Notes: generated by a model not told the origin, from the letters alone. DNA of 43,100 bases from Candidatus Chloroheliaceae bacterium (GCA_013390945.1 JACAUC010000018.1:1-43100), one strand, 5' to 3'; shown: positions 1-8,887, numbered from the stretch's first letter. Numbers and translations: made by a program.

Positions 1-75
1 TTAGAAATCCCTCCTACAAAGGTTTAAAAGCACTAATCGGGATTAGAAATCCCTCCTACAAAGGTTTAAAAGGTT
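1..75. repeat. Direct tandem GTAG-hairpin repeat, left array (edge of a larger array)
   Basis: Two copies of one unit, the first cut by the window edge; TTAGAAATCCCTCCTAC recurs with a period of 42 bp. Each unit contains the palindrome GGGATT-AGA-AATCCC followed by TCCTAC, so on the minus strand it reads GTAGGAGGGATT with a hairpin. The array ends at the stop codon of the asparagine-synthase gene (76). The same unit in the same orientation forms the array at the right edge. The units lack distinct unique spacers, so this is not a CRISPR. Confidence 0.8.
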
Positions 76-2094
76 TTAGTCATGGAGGTAGACTACCTCC
101 ATCGGTCGGGCAAGGGCTTGCTGCAAATGAGTATCAAAGGTTTCGCAGAACTGCCGTTGCCACAGTTGGTAGCTAATTACACCTACTAGGGCCATTTGAT
201 CTACCTCGCCTAAAGGCATCAATTCGCGTTGGCTCTTGTTCCAGAGCCGGGCCACTGCCGCCGGGTCAAATACCCCGGTGGCGGTTAACTGGCGTGGGTC
301 TAAAAGTTCCTGCACGTAATCGGTTGCTTCAGGCGAACTGAAGACCGCCCGAATGGGAGCGCGGAAGGGTTGCTTGGTGCGCTGAAGAATTTCCTCTGGC
401 AGCAAATCATGGGCAATCTTACGCAACAGATACTTTTCGGTCAAGCCATGCAATTTTAGGCTGGGCGGCAAGGCATTGCAATATTCAACTACCCGACTAT
501 CCAAGAAGGGGAAACGCCCTTCAACGGAATGGGCCATCCCCATCCGGTCACCTTGGCTACTGAGCAGGTAGGTGGAGAGAAAGGTTTTGATCTCAATATA
601 CTGCGCCTGCGAGAGCGGGTGATAGCGGCTCAAATTGGGGGTGATCCAGTGGCTTAGCTCTTGCTCCATGGCCGCATCATAACCCTTGAGGGCGGCTTGG
701 AAATCGGCGGAGAAGAGGTTTTTCACCTTGCTAGTGTTATCCCAGCGCAAGCGATGGCTGTAATAGGGATCGTCGGTATTGGTCAAGCCCCGTTTGTAAA
801 AGCCAACCTGCATGGCGTTTAGGCCAGCAGTGTTCAATCCTTTCACATAGCCATGCACCCGACTCAACAACTGTGGACGGTACTTAGATTCGGGTTGACG
901 CGCCCAGAAACGCCTTATCATGGCCTCTTTAAACGTATCATAACCGCCCAAAATTTCATCGGCTCCCTCCCCGGTCAAAACTACTTTCATCCGGTGCTGG
1001 TTTACCAAGCCACTCAAAAGAAAGAGCGGGACAGGGGCGGTGCGGGTTAGCGGTACTTCGGTGTGCCAAATTACTTCTGGCAGGGCTTTGCCAATATCGC
1101 CTTGGGTACATTCTACGACATGATGGGCAGTGCCAAGGTGTTTTGAGACTAATTCCTGATAATGGCGTTCATCAAACTGATTATCCGTAAAAGAGACCGA
1201 GAAGGTTTCAAGGGCTCCAGTGGCATATCGCTGGGCTAAAGCCGTGATAATACTTGAATCGAGGCCACCGCTTAGGTAAGTTCCAACTGGCACATCGGCC
1301 CGTAGTAGGCGCAATTTAACTGCATCTTCTAATAGCTCGCGTAGTCCTGCCGCAAATTTGGTCTGATCGGTTTCGGTCAGGCTTTTATTGGCGGCATAGC
1401 TTTCGGAGGCCTCCGGGAAAGTTACATCCCAATAGGGCTGCACCACCGGGTTAGTTTCGCCTTCATAGATACTTAAAGTGTGGCCGGGAGGTACTTCGGT
1501 AATACCTTCAAACATGGTGCGGCCCGGCAAAGGCGACCAATAGGTAAAGACCTGATTTAGGGTCTCTTTACTGGGTTTTCGTTCCACTTTAGGGCAGGCC
1601 AATAAAGCTTTGATTTCGCTGGCAAAACTCAATTTGCCTCCGGCGAGGGTGTAAAAGAGCGGACGTACCCCCATGCGGGAGCGACTTAAAACTAGGCGAC
1701 GCGCCCGGTTATCCCATAGCGCAAAGGCCCATTGCCCGTTCATCTCCGTAATGCCATCCAGTCCCCGTTCTTCGTAGAGATGAATAATGGCTTCACAATC
1801 GGAGCCAGTACGGAAAGTGTGACCACGTGCTACTAGCCACTCGCGTAACTCAACATGATTAAAAATCTCGCCGTTACAGATGAGGGCAATAGATTTATCT
1901 TCATTAAAGAGCGGCTGGAGACCGCCAGCTAAGTCAATGATACTTAATCGGGCGTGGGCAATTGCCATCGGATGTTGGCGGTAGATACCCACTACCTCCG
2001 GGCCGCGATGGTGTAAGAGGGCCGCCATTTTTATCAAGGTTTCAACAGTAGTCTCTTCACCATCGAGGGATAGCACACCTGCAATTCCGCACAT
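76..2094 (-). CDS. asnB: Asparagine synthase-type glutamine amidotransferase
   Basis: A 672-residue class II asparagine synthase (glutamine-hydrolysing). After Met removal Cys2 (MCGIAG) is the N-terminal glutaminase nucleophile; the glutaminase domain spans about 1-215, with the CNGEIFNH and GSDCEAI motifs. The ATP-pyrophosphatase synthetase domain follows, with the PPi loop SGGLDS at 275-280 and GEGADEILGGY further on. The start is fixed by the MCGI motif and by AGGAG six bases upstream. It is the last gene of the minus-strand run with the AMP ligase, ACP and FkbH-like protein, separated from the ligase by a miniature mobile element. Family knowledge: such enzymes either make asparagine or, inside polysaccharide and natural-product clusters, amidate a carboxylate. 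The context favours a tailoring role, but housekeeping asparagine synthesis cannot be excluded. Confidence 0.9.
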   Translation of the reverse strand: MCGIAGVLSLDGEETTVETLIKMAALLHHRGPEVVGIYRQHPMAIAHARLSIIDLAGGLQPLFNEDKSIALICNGEIFNHVELREWLVARGHTFRTGSDCEAIIHLYEERGLDGITEMNGQWAFALWDNRARRLVLSRSRMGVRPLFYTLAGGKLSFASEIKALLACPKVERKPSKETLNQVFTYWSPLPGRTMFEGITEVPPGHTLSIYEGETNPVVQPYWDVTFPEASESYAANKSLTETDQTKFAAGLRELLEDAVKLRLLRADVPVGTYLSGGLDSSIITALAQRYATGALETFSVSFTDNQFDERHYQELVSKHLGTAHHVVECTQGDIGKALPEVIWHTEVPLTRTAPVPLFLLSGLVNQHRMKVVLTGEGADEILGGYDTFKEAMIRRFWARQPESKYRPQLLSRVHGYVKGLNTAGLNAMQVGFYKRGLTNTDDPYYSHRLRWDNTSKVKNLFSADFQAALKGYDAAMEQELSHWITPNLSRYHPLSQAQYIEIKTFLSTYLLSSQGDRMGMAHSVEGRFPFLDSRVVEYCNALPPSLKLHGLTEKYLLRKIAHDLLPEEILQRTKQPFRAPIRAVFSSPEATDYVQELLDPRQLTATGVFDPAAVARLWNKSQRELMPLGEVDQMALVGVISYQLWQRQFCETFDTHLQQALARPMEVVYLHD

Positions 2095-2157
2095 AGCAAA
2101 CTCCTGCTTGTAAACTAAAAATCAGGTTTTGAGTTCTTAGTCCTACTCACATTATTG

Positions 2158-2260
2158 GTATCTTCTCAATAAGTAGGGGTTGTAGGCTGGCCTATTGAAT
2201 AAACCCGCCCCACTTTGTGCGTATGCAATACGCCCCTACCCCGAAATTTTGAGATAATAC
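2158..2260. mobile_element. Miniature inverted-repeat element, copy A (103 bp)
   Basis: Begins GTATCTTCTCAATAAGTAGGGG-like and ends in the inverted form CCCCTACCCCGAAATTTTGAGATAATAC. It is flanked by a perfect 8-bp direct repeat CATTATTG (2150-2157 and 2261-2268), as expected for a target-site duplication. The right copy contains the TAA stop (2263-2265, minus strand) of the AMP-ligase gene. Internally it holds most of the GGGCGTATTGCATACGCCC-type palindrome. It has no coding capacity. It lies between two genes of one probable operon and could form a hairpin in the message. Confidence 0.85.
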
Positions 2261-2262
2261 CA

Positions 2263-3807
2263 TTATTGTGATGTTTTAAGAGTAAGTTTAGAAATTTTAC
2301 CGCTCACGGTGCGCGGTAGATCGTCTAGGATTTCGATATATTTAGGGCGCATTACCGCTTCCAAATTAGCGATACAATAAGCTTTGATCTCGCGAACGCT
2401 AATTGTAGCCCCGGCTTGTAACACTACAAAGAGGCGAATCGCTTCACCCCACATTTCATCTGGTACACCCACGGCGGCTACTTCTTGAATACCGGGCATC
2501 AGGCTCACCACATTTTCAATCGCTTTGGGGGCTACTTTCTCACCCCGGCTCTTGATAATGTCGTCTTTGCGGCTGACAAAATAGAGAAAGCCCTCCTCAT
2601 CGCGGCGAAAAATATCGCCCGTATAAAGCCAAACATCGCCCGGAAATTCACCCGGTCGGAATTTTTTACTGGTCTCAATTTCATTTTGCCAGTAGCCATA
2701 AGTGACGTGGGTAGCCCTTACTACCAGTTCGCCATTTTGGTTTGATCCTAGCCGTTGACCCTCTTCATCTATAATAAAAACTTCGGTATGCGGAGGCGGG
2801 AAGCCTACCGAATCGGGTCGTTCATCGGCAAATTCAGGCGGAAGGCAAGCAATTCTAGCACATTCCGTCTGACCATACATCAAATGAACTTTGAGATCAG
2901 GGAAGGCTCTTCGCAACTGGCGATATGGCCCGGTTTGCATCGCTCCACCGGCACAGGTTACATAACGCAAGGTGGGGTATTCGCTGGTATTAAAATCTTC
3001 AAATTGCACCAACTGGTTAAAAGTCGTGGGTACACCTGCAAAGCCTGTTACCTTTTCAGCCGCCAATGGTTTGAGTACTTGGGCCGCAAAGTTCATTCGT
3101 TTTTCCAGCACTAACCTAGCCCCGGTCATAAAAGTGACAAACATCTGGTAAGTACCGTAGGTAAAGGTAAGCGGCAAGGCACACAGGATAACATCGTCCT
3201 CGGTATTCCCCAAACTTGCGGCAATAGTGTTAGCCGCCGCGATAACGTGGCGGTGGGCAATTGCTACCCCTTTAGGTTCCCCGGTGGTACCAGAAGTGTA
3301 GATAATACAAGCTAGATCCGCATCAATATTTTGGTTAGGAAAGGGTTCAAGATTAGCTGTTGTGACCGTTTGGGTAAAGTCGAGCCCTTGTGGATGGCTG
3401 CCGCCGACAAAGAAGAGCGTGGGTGGTTGTGGCAATACCGCACAAGCGGCAATAATCTGGGAAGCGGTGGCTATAGGTGCAACCACCAGTGCTGGGGCGG
3501 TTTGAAAGAGGTATTGGCTAAAGCGGGCAAGGGCAGGTGCATCGGTGCTAAAGTTGACATTCACAAAAACGCCACCCGCTTTAAGGGTTCCAAAATCCGC
3601 CACGATTTGTTCGAGCGAATTTTCTAAGGCAATTACAGCGCGATCCCCGCGCTTTAACCCTGCCGCCGCAAAAGCGTGGGCGCATTGCTCCGTTAGGGTG
3701 TTTAACTGACTATAGGTATAATGTAACCCTTCGCAAACTAGAGCTATTTTATCGGGAAGTTTCTTGAAAGCCTCTTTCAGAAAATCATGGGCTAATCGTT
3801 GCTTCAT
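2263..3807 (-). CDS. AMP-forming acyl ligase (acyl-CoA/acyl-ACP synthetase family)
   Basis: An ANL-superfamily adenylating enzyme of 514 residues from the ATG at 3807; the open frame continues 60 nt upstream only to a TTG, and conserved similarity starts after the ATG. Seen motifs: the phosphate loop YTSGTTGEPKG (about 170-180), YGQTECARIA (A5), LYTGD (A7), the hinge and RKDDIIKSRGEKV (A8), and PRTVSGKISK with the catalytic Lys near the C-terminus (A10). Family role: it activates a carboxylic acid with ATP as acyl-AMP and passes it to a thiol, either CoA or the phosphopantetheine of a carrier protein. A stand-alone ACP is encoded two genes upstream, so acyl-ACP formation is the likely job (inference). 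Substrate not predictable. A 137-nt gap separates it from the response regulator, enough for its own promoter. Confidence 0.88.
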   Translation of the reverse strand: MKQRLAHDFLKEAFKKLPDKIALVCEGLHYTYSQLNTLTEQCAHAFAAAGLKRGDRAVIALENSLEQIVADFGTLKAGGVFVNVNFSTDAPALARFSQYLFQTAPALVVAPIATASQIIAACAVLPQPPTLFFVGGSHPQGLDFTQTVTTANLEPFPNQNIDADLACIIYTSGTTGEPKGVAIAHRHVIAAANTIAASLGNTEDDVILCALPLTFTYGTYQMFVTFMTGARLVLEKRMNFAAQVLKPLAAEKVTGFAGVPTTFNQLVQFEDFNTSEYPTLRYVTCAGGAMQTGPYRQLRRAFPDLKVHLMYGQTECARIACLPPEFADERPDSVGFPPPHTEVFIIDEEGQRLGSNQNGELVVRATHVTYGYWQNEIETSKKFRPGEFPGDVWLYTGDIFRRDEEGFLYFVSRKDDIIKSRGEKVAPKAIENVVSLMPGIQEVAAVGVPDEMWGEAIRLFVVLQAGATISVREIKAYCIANLEAVMRPKYIEILDDLPRTVSGKISKLTLKTSQ

Positions 3808-3944
3808 GATCCAATCTCTTTTTCTGCCATAACAAGCCTCTGGTATACTTGTAATAATAATAAACAAAGAAAGGTTTAAAATGAAATCACTTTATGAAAA
3901 TTTAAACCGCCACTAAAATATAGATTTTATTAATAACACACGCT

Positions 3945-4757
3945 TCAGAGACTGTCAATAGTAAATCCGTTGTAAGAATCTGTAAGCGGATGATTTGTCA
4001 AAGGACGCTCCTCGAATTTTTCTAAGCCCCGCCAACGCTGTATCGTGAGGGCTATTAGCACTCTTCGACCGGGATCTTTTGGTTCACCGGTGATGTAGAG
4101 TTTGTTATAGAGGCTATTAATCAGATTTTCTACTGCCTGTAAGCTGATTCCAAGTTGTTGAGAAATGTCACGGTTGCTCTTTCCCCGGCTAATTAGTTCG
4201 CTGCACTCCGTCTCACGCGGAGTCAAACTCTGGAATTTGAGTCGTTCGAGTAGTAAATCTGAAATTTCGGTATCAAAGACATTACCCTGTCGGTAAATAA
4301 TTTCTAAATTTTGTTCGAGGATCAGGGGGGTAATATTTTTGAGCAGTAAGTAGCCATGCAAGTCGGTAGCTGTCGGAGAAAGGCTGGTAACACTACCACT
4401 TGGAATAGGGACGGAAGTCACGGGTGAAGTGGCTCCTCGTCGGATATGGGCTTTGTCGTAATCGTGGCGGAGGATTTCGGCTACTATTACGGTATGGGCC
4501 TCTTTTGTATAGATAATGACCTTCAGGTCAGGGTTAAACTTGAGCATCTTACGACCTAATAAGATACCGTTATTTTCACTCAATTGTAAGTCAATCATCG
4601 CCAAATTAAAGGGATAAGACTTAAACTCTTCTAGGGCTTCCTCCGACCGTTGGCAAACTTTTGCTACCTCTACACTGGGCATACGACCTAGAATAGTTAC
4701 CATTCCTTCGCCCGTAACCATCAACTCATCTACTACCAGTACTTTTTGCTTATCCAT
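3945..4757 (-). CDS. NarL/LuxR-family response regulator with an insertion in the receiver
   Basis: A 270-residue regulator. The receiver domain (about 4-150) has the phosphoacceptor Asp56 in AMIDLQL and a conserved Lys140 in GYLLLKN, but the usual acidic pair at the end of the first strand is VDE (10-11). Between the fourth helix and fifth strand there is a Ser/Thr/Pro-rich stretch (about 103-132) that typical NarL receivers lack. The C-terminal LuxR helix-turn-helix (about 178-225) is well formed (LTPRETE, SNRDISQQLGIS, VENLINSLYNKL). Start supported by AAAGGAG before the ATG. It sits 10 nt after the ACP gene, inside the biosynthetic run, so it probably controls this cluster or the divergent sugar-transferase gene; no partner histidine kinase is present. 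Confidence 0.85.
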   Translation of the reverse strand: MDKQKVLVVDELMVTGEGMVTILGRMPSVEVAKVCQRSEEALEEFKSYPFNLAMIDLQLSENNGILLGRKMLKFNPDLKVIIYTKEAHTVIVAEILRHDYDKAHIRRGATSPVTSVPIPSGSVTSLSPTATDLHGYLLLKNITPLILEQNLEIIYRQGNVFDTEISDLLLERLKFQSLTPRETECSELISRGKSNRDISQQLGISLQAVENLINSLYNKLYITGEPKDPGRRVLIALTIQRWRGLEKFEERPLTNHPLTDSYNGFTIDSL

Positions 4758-4767
4758 ATCACTCCTT

Positions 4768-5010
4768 TTAGCTGTTTTTAGCTAGTACGGTTTTTTCGAT
4801 TTCAGCATAGGAGATTAGAACCGTTGCTTCTTTCATCGTAAAGCGCAGGTTCAGGGCTTGTTCTAAGTTGGTAATCAGGCGTAAATGTGCCAGAGAAGTC
4901 CAGCTATCAATATCTTGCTGGCGGGTTTGATTATCAATCTCATCGGGATCAATTTCAAAAGTAGCTGCCATCACTTCCCGAATAGTGCGGCGAATTTCAG
5001 AGTTTGTCAT
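4768..5010 (-). CDS. Stand-alone acyl carrier protein
   Basis: An 80-residue carrier protein, typical in length. The phosphopantetheine attachment serine lies in IDSWTSLAHLRLI (about residue 36), the DSW/DSL motif followed by the helix characteristic of discrete ACPs in FkbH-type pathways. GAGG precedes the ATG. It is 25 nt downstream of the FkbH-like gene and 10 nt upstream of the response regulator, so the genes are probably cotranscribed. By analogy with methoxymalonyl-ACP and glyceryl-ACP systems (established for the FkbH family), it would carry the product of the HAD protein. Whether it receives a glyceryl unit or an acyl group from the ligase cannot be decided from sequence. Confidence 0.9.
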   Translation of the reverse strand: MTNSEIRRTIREVMAATFEIDPDEIDNQTRQQDIDSWTSLAHLRLITNLEQALNLRFTMKEATVLISYAEIEKTVLAKNS

Positions 5011-5035
5011 AAATACCTCTACATTATTTCCAGAA

Positions 5036-7279
5036 CTAATCTACTAATTTTATCCAACTTGGTACAGATGGAACGCTCTCGTTCAAAAGGAGTTGCCAAA
5101 GAGTGATTCCCTTTTCGGTGGTAGCCTCTAAAGGACTAAAGCCTAGGTTTGGGTAGAGTGAGGCCACCACCACATTCTTAGCGGTAGGAATATACTCGCC
5201 GATTAGCCGCTCTACCCCGGCGGCTTGTGCCATCTCTATTATATAGCCTATTATCGCATTTTCAATAGTGCGTCCCATTACTCGACAACTAAGTAAGAAG
5301 CTATCAAGTTTCCAGTAGGTCTCCTTTTTCTTGATGATGGCTACTCCCGTCAAGCCGTTATCACCAAAACGATCCTGCACCCGTACCCCAAGTACCAGAA
5401 AGTCTTCAGGGGTAGCACTCATCTCGCGCACTTGGGCCTCGGTGTAGCGACGGGTAGTTAAATTAAACTGGTTGGTTTTGTTGATTAGTTGGGCGAGACG
5501 TGGCAGGGTCAAGTCATTGGCAGGGGCAATCTGGAGGGTCATTTGCAAGTCAGACAAGAAAGCCTCTAAATCGGTGGAGTGCTGGGTTTCAAATTGTTGA
5601 CGGGCCACCTGTTCCTGATAGAGGCGTTGGCGAGCCAAATCTTCTTGGGTAAGGGCCAGTACGTCTAGGTCAAGTAATTCCAATAAAGTGCGGCGGTAGA
5701 GGGCCGGATCGCTGGGCATTTCCACCGTCAGCACTTGGGGCAACATTTGGCGCATCAGAGCGCGTTCGACCGGATTATCGTCAATAAAGACTAGACTATC
5801 TACCCCGATATTTAACTCTTGGGCGATTTCCCTTAGATTGGTGGGCTTATCTTGCCAATTAATCCGCTTGGCCGCGAAGTGGGAGGGACGCAAGATCATC
5901 TCCGGGTGTTTTTCCAGTACCTCCATCGCGTCGGCCTCGTTATTTTTACTAGCGATTGCCAGTAAGATGCCGCGCTGTGAAAATTGCAGGAGCGTTTGTT
6001 GAAAAGAGTTATAGGCATTGCCGGGAGCCTCGCTTCCAAGCTGTAATCCCGCAAAACCATCCTCGCCCACAATCCCTCCCCACAACGTATTATCGAGGTC
6101 AAGTACCAGACATTTGCGGGTTTGGCCTTTGAGTGCTTTGATATAGCGGGTATATTCGGCGGCTAGTGCTGGGCGCAGTTTTTCGCTCACCGTCTCACGG
6201 GCCATCAGCCAAAGTCGGTCATCGGTAGCTTGCCGTTTTCCGACCCGGCTCACCACCCGTTCCTCATCTACCAGATAAACAGTAGGAAAACGTTGGGCGA
6301 TAGTCTTAGATAATTTGTCATTTAGGTAGCTGTAGAAAGAAGCCTGTCCAAATTCCTCGCGTGTATCGGCGATGCCAAAGGGTGAATATTCAGGCAGTGG
6401 AAAATTATTGATCAGAACGGTGGCCGTAGTGCGGTTGGTCAGCGTTCCCAACAACCCGGTTAGGCGTTCTATAATGGTCTCCGCTTCGGCTCGACGTTGT
6501 TCCCCGTTCATGGTTAGTAGTTTGGTTTCAATTTCAGGGAAGAGTAAAACCGCATCGAGTTTACAAATTATCAAATCGGGCGCAAATTCATAGAGGGTAC
6601 TAGTAGGGTTCAAAATCTCCTGCGTGTATTGGTTAAAGCCTCCTAGATAAGTTTCAGGACGTAACCCGGCCAAGCGGCAATTCAGGTCTAAATAGGCTAA
6701 CAGGTCATTTAGAGTAGAGGTACCAATTAGAGCCAGCCTTAGCGTAGTGTTGGGGGCGGGGCTACTTAACTTGGATTTGAGCCGCTTCAACCTACTATAG
6801 GCGGCTAGGTAATTTTGAGGAGTAGGGGCCACCTGTACTAGCCTTAGCAAAACAGAGGCGGCGGCATCGGCTTGCTCTCTTTTGGCATAGTAGTCGGCTA
6901 ACCGGAGGGCCGCAGGAGAATAGTCGGGCTGGGTCGTGAATAAGTCCACCCAGATTTTAGTAGCTTGCTCCGTTTGTCCGGCTTTGAGATAGATTCGTGC
7001 CAGCAGGTCGCGTAAAACCGTTTGTTCTTTTTCGGGAAGGGCGGGTATCTGCGCTTCTAGGATGGCAGAAGCTTCCTCATACCGCTTCGCTTCAAAGAGG
7101 GCTTCGGTCAAGCTTTGAACCAACCGGGCCGGGAGTGGCTCACCCAACGCTTGTAGTTTTGAGAAAAAAGGGAGGGCTGGCTCTAATTGATCTTGTTCCA
7201 AGTAGTAAAAGACCGCTCGCTCCCACCCGGCACGTTGTATTACTGCTTCTAGGGCGGTATCTTGATGGTATTGAGTCAT
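5036..7279 (-). CDS. FkbH-like HAD-IIIC protein with TPR and GNAT-like domains
   Basis: A 747-residue multidomain protein. Residues 1-165 form TPR-like helical repeats. Residues about 180-375 resemble the N-terminal region of FkbH-family proteins. The HAD core starts at LVLDLDNTLWGG with the catalytic pair Asp394/Asp396 in DLDNT, and SLVFIDDNPVER gives the late HAD acidic motif. A GNAT-like C-terminal domain (about 600-735) includes FLLSCRVMGR. Family knowledge: FkbH proteins dephosphorylate 1,3-bisphosphoglycerate and load a glyceryl unit onto an ACP. The gene heads the minus-strand run and the ACP follows directly. Start: ATG with GGAG about 10 nt upstream, weak. Related HAD-IIIC proteins also occur in polysaccharide clusters with unknown substrates. 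Confidence 0.87.
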   Translation of the reverse strand: MTQYHQDTALEAVIQRAGWERAVFYYLEQDQLEPALPFFSKLQALGEPLPARLVQSLTEALFEAKRYEEASAILEAQIPALPEKEQTVLRDLLARIYLKAGQTEQATKIWVDLFTTQPDYSPAALRLADYYAKREQADAAASVLLRLVQVAPTPQNYLAAYSRLKRLKSKLSSPAPNTTLRLALIGTSTLNDLLAYLDLNCRLAGLRPETYLGGFNQYTQEILNPTSTLYEFAPDLIICKLDAVLLFPEIETKLLTMNGEQRRAEAETIIERLTGLLGTLTNRTTATVLINNFPLPEYSPFGIADTREEFGQASFYSYLNDKLSKTIAQRFPTVYLVDEERVVSRVGKRQATDDRLWLMARETVSEKLRPALAAEYTRYIKALKGQTRKCLVLDLDNTLWGGIVGEDGFAGLQLGSEAPGNAYNSFQQTLLQFSQRGILLAIASKNNEADAMEVLEKHPEMILRPSHFAAKRINWQDKPTNLREIAQELNIGVDSLVFIDDNPVERALMRQMLPQVLTVEMPSDPALYRRTLLELLDLDVLALTQEDLARQRLYQEQVARQQFETQHSTDLEAFLSDLQMTLQIAPANDLTLPRLAQLINKTNQFNLTTRRYTEAQVREMSATPEDFLVLGVRVQDRFGDNGLTGVAIIKKKETYWKLDSFLLSCRVMGRTIENAIIGYIIEMAQAAGVERLIGEYIPTAKNVVVASLYPNLGFSPLEATTEKGITLWQLLLNESVPSVPSWIKLVD

Positions 7280-7936
7280 AGAACAATTACTCCATATTTA
7301 AACTTTAAGATTTGCTTCACTGGGCGGATAAACAGGGCCGATGGCAACTCTTTTTCCGCCTTTTTCTTACCCTAACTCTTCCAAGTTTTAACGATATATA
7401 AGTAGCATTAAAGAAATTATATATTAGGCACATTCCTTACGTAATATCTACTCCAAACATTAGATTTTTTATCTTAACTTAGTACTCTCGACATAGTACC
7501 TTAATATAAAATAATGGGTACACACACTGGTTTAGAATCATTGTGGGCATTAAAATCTCCTTAACGAAAGCATTTCGTAATCTTAATTGTCTTTACGAAG
7601 ACAAATTGGTACGAACTCTACCTTAAAGTAAAGCCCTTAAAGAGGCTCTTGTAAGCTAGAAAGTACCCATTCAGATTACTAAGCTGAAAAGGGTTTTAAC
7701 TACATACTAAGTTTACCACATTATTCAAGGTAATTTTAGTAGTTGGCTTCAACATGATGAGTGAAGTTTCGGAACGTAAAGGCAAGGATCATTCCATTTT
7801 ACAAGCAAGCTAAATTAAGATTTGGATCTACTTTAAGTAAGTCTAATTATTAGAGCCAAATTTATCCTAAGTTAGTCTTGCCCTGAATGATCTTATCCTT
7901 TGTTCCTGCAATATAGTATTACTGAGAGGGGAAAAA
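7280..7936. other. 657-bp AT-rich divergent intergenic region
   Basis: No coding frame with a credible start or family. It separates the minus-strand FkbH-like operon from the plus-strand sugar transferase and must hold both promoters. Visible structure: a 7-bp stem TTGTCTT/AAGACAA closed by the loop TACG at 7587-7604, and a short hairpin CGAAA-GCA-TTTCG just before it (about 7565-7577). I see no recognisable riboswitch or tRNA. The length is unusual beside the mostly short gaps of the window, so a long leader, an operator region for the response regulator, or a small RNA is possible. Confidence 0.5.
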
Positions 7937-8713
7937 ATGAGTTACGTTAAGCAGAATCAGAATATCGAACTCGAAATCCTTAAAACTCCACTAGGCCATC
8001 TTCATATCGTTAACCCGGTTTCGGATCAGCTTGAAATGAAACTTGGTGAGATGAATGTTCGTGAGATCAATGGTCTTCCCTTAATCGTAACAGACCGCCC
8101 CCCACTGGACGGGTTCAACGCCGCCCTCAAACGCACCTTTGACCTCTTTGGAGTTAGCCTTCTGATCTTGGTGGCGTTTATCCCGATGCTGTTTGTGGCC
8201 TTAGCGGTTTGGTTGGACTCGAAAGGCCCGGTCATCTTTCGTCAGACCCGCGTGGGCAAAGATGGTAAGACGTTTACCTTCTACAAGTTCCGGTCAATGT
8301 ATACCGATGCCGATGCTCGGTTAGCCGAACTGGAAAAACATAACGAGACCAATGGCGCAACCTTCAAGATGAAGAATGACCCGCGTGTAACCAGAGTAGG
8401 TCGCTTTATCCGCCGCACCAGTATTGACGAACTACCCCAGTTCTTCAATGTCCTATTTGGTCAAATGAGCCTGATCGGGCCGCGCCCTGGTCTACCGCGT
8501 GAAGTAATTCGCTACCAGCCTTGGCAGCATCGCCGCCTAGAAGTTACCCCTGGCTTGACCGGGTTGTGGCAGGTAAGTGGTCGAAGTTCACTTAGCTTTG
8601 AAGATATGGTTAAACTGGATATTTACTACGCCGAGAATTGGTCTCTGCTAATGGACATCAAAATCCTCTTCAAGACCATCAGTGCTGTAGTCAAGTGTGA
8701 CGGTGCTTATTAG
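7937..8713 (+). CDS. Polyprenyl-phosphate sugar-1-phosphate transferase (bacterial sugar transferase family)
   Basis: A 258-residue member of the WcaJ/RfbP-type initiating glycosyltransferases, which transfer a sugar phosphate from a UDP-sugar to undecaprenyl phosphate on the cytoplasmic face. An N-terminal cytoplasmic extension (about 1-65) leads into one membrane segment (LFGVSLLILVAFIPMLFVAL), then the catalytic domain with KFRSMYTDAD, RVTRVGRFIRRTSIDELPQ, GQMSLIGPRPG and PGLTGLWQVSGRS. It lacks the multi-helix N-terminal half of long WcaJ proteins, so it is the short PglC-like form. GAGAGGGG precedes the ATG. A strong terminator (8725-8752) follows, so it is probably a single-gene transcript. 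It is the clearest sign that a surface glycan is made in this region. Confidence 0.93.
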   Translation: MSYVKQNQNIELEILKTPLGHLHIVNPVSDQLEMKLGEMNVREINGLPLIVTDRPPLDGFNAALKRTFDLFGVSLLILVAFIPMLFVALAVWLDSKGPVIFRQTRVGKDGKTFTFYKFRSMYTDADARLAELEKHNETNGATFKMKNDPRVTRVGRFIRRTSIDELPQFFNVLFGQMSLIGPRPGLPREVIRYQPWQHRRLEVTPGLTGLWQVSGRSSLSFEDMVKLDIYYAENWSLLMDIKILFKTISAVVKCDGAY

Positions 8714-8724
8714 ATAGAACAATG

Positions 8725-8752
8725 AAAAACCCCGGATTATCCGGGGTTTTTT
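8725..8752 (+). terminator. Intrinsic terminator after the sugar transferase
   Basis: A near-perfect palindrome, AAAAACCCCGGAT followed by its complement with a one- to two-base centre and ending in TTTTTT, starts 12 nt after the stop codon. GC-rich core of six pairs followed by a T run: a textbook intrinsic terminator, and symmetric enough to work in both directions. Confidence 0.95.
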
Positions 8753-8796
8753 CATTTTATACCGGGAGTTTTCAACCAAAGCTCTAACCGTTTTGG

Positions 8797-8887
8797 CTAT
8801 CCTCTCAAAAAATCGGGTAGTGGCGTATTACATACGCCCAATGTGGGACGGGTTTATTCAATAAACCCCTACTTATTGAGATGATCT
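8797..8887. mobile_element. Miniature inverted-repeat element, copy B (91 bp, degenerate ends)
   Basis: Reverse orientation relative to copy A. It contains GGCGTATTACATACGCC and GGGTTTATTCAATAAACCC, and ends in ACTTATTGAGATGATCT. Both termini differ from GTATC/GATAC, and the flanking octamers CGTTTTGG (8789-8796) and GTTTTTGG (8888-8895) match at six of eight positions, which suggests an older insertion. The rest of the 8714-9045 gap holds the terminator and the leader of the LCP gene. Confidence 0.75.

Noticed and set aside
3808..3867. 20-codon N-terminal extension of the AMP ligase
   Set aside because: It begins with TTG, has no clear ribosome site and is hydrophobic and unlike the family; the ATG at 3807 fits better.
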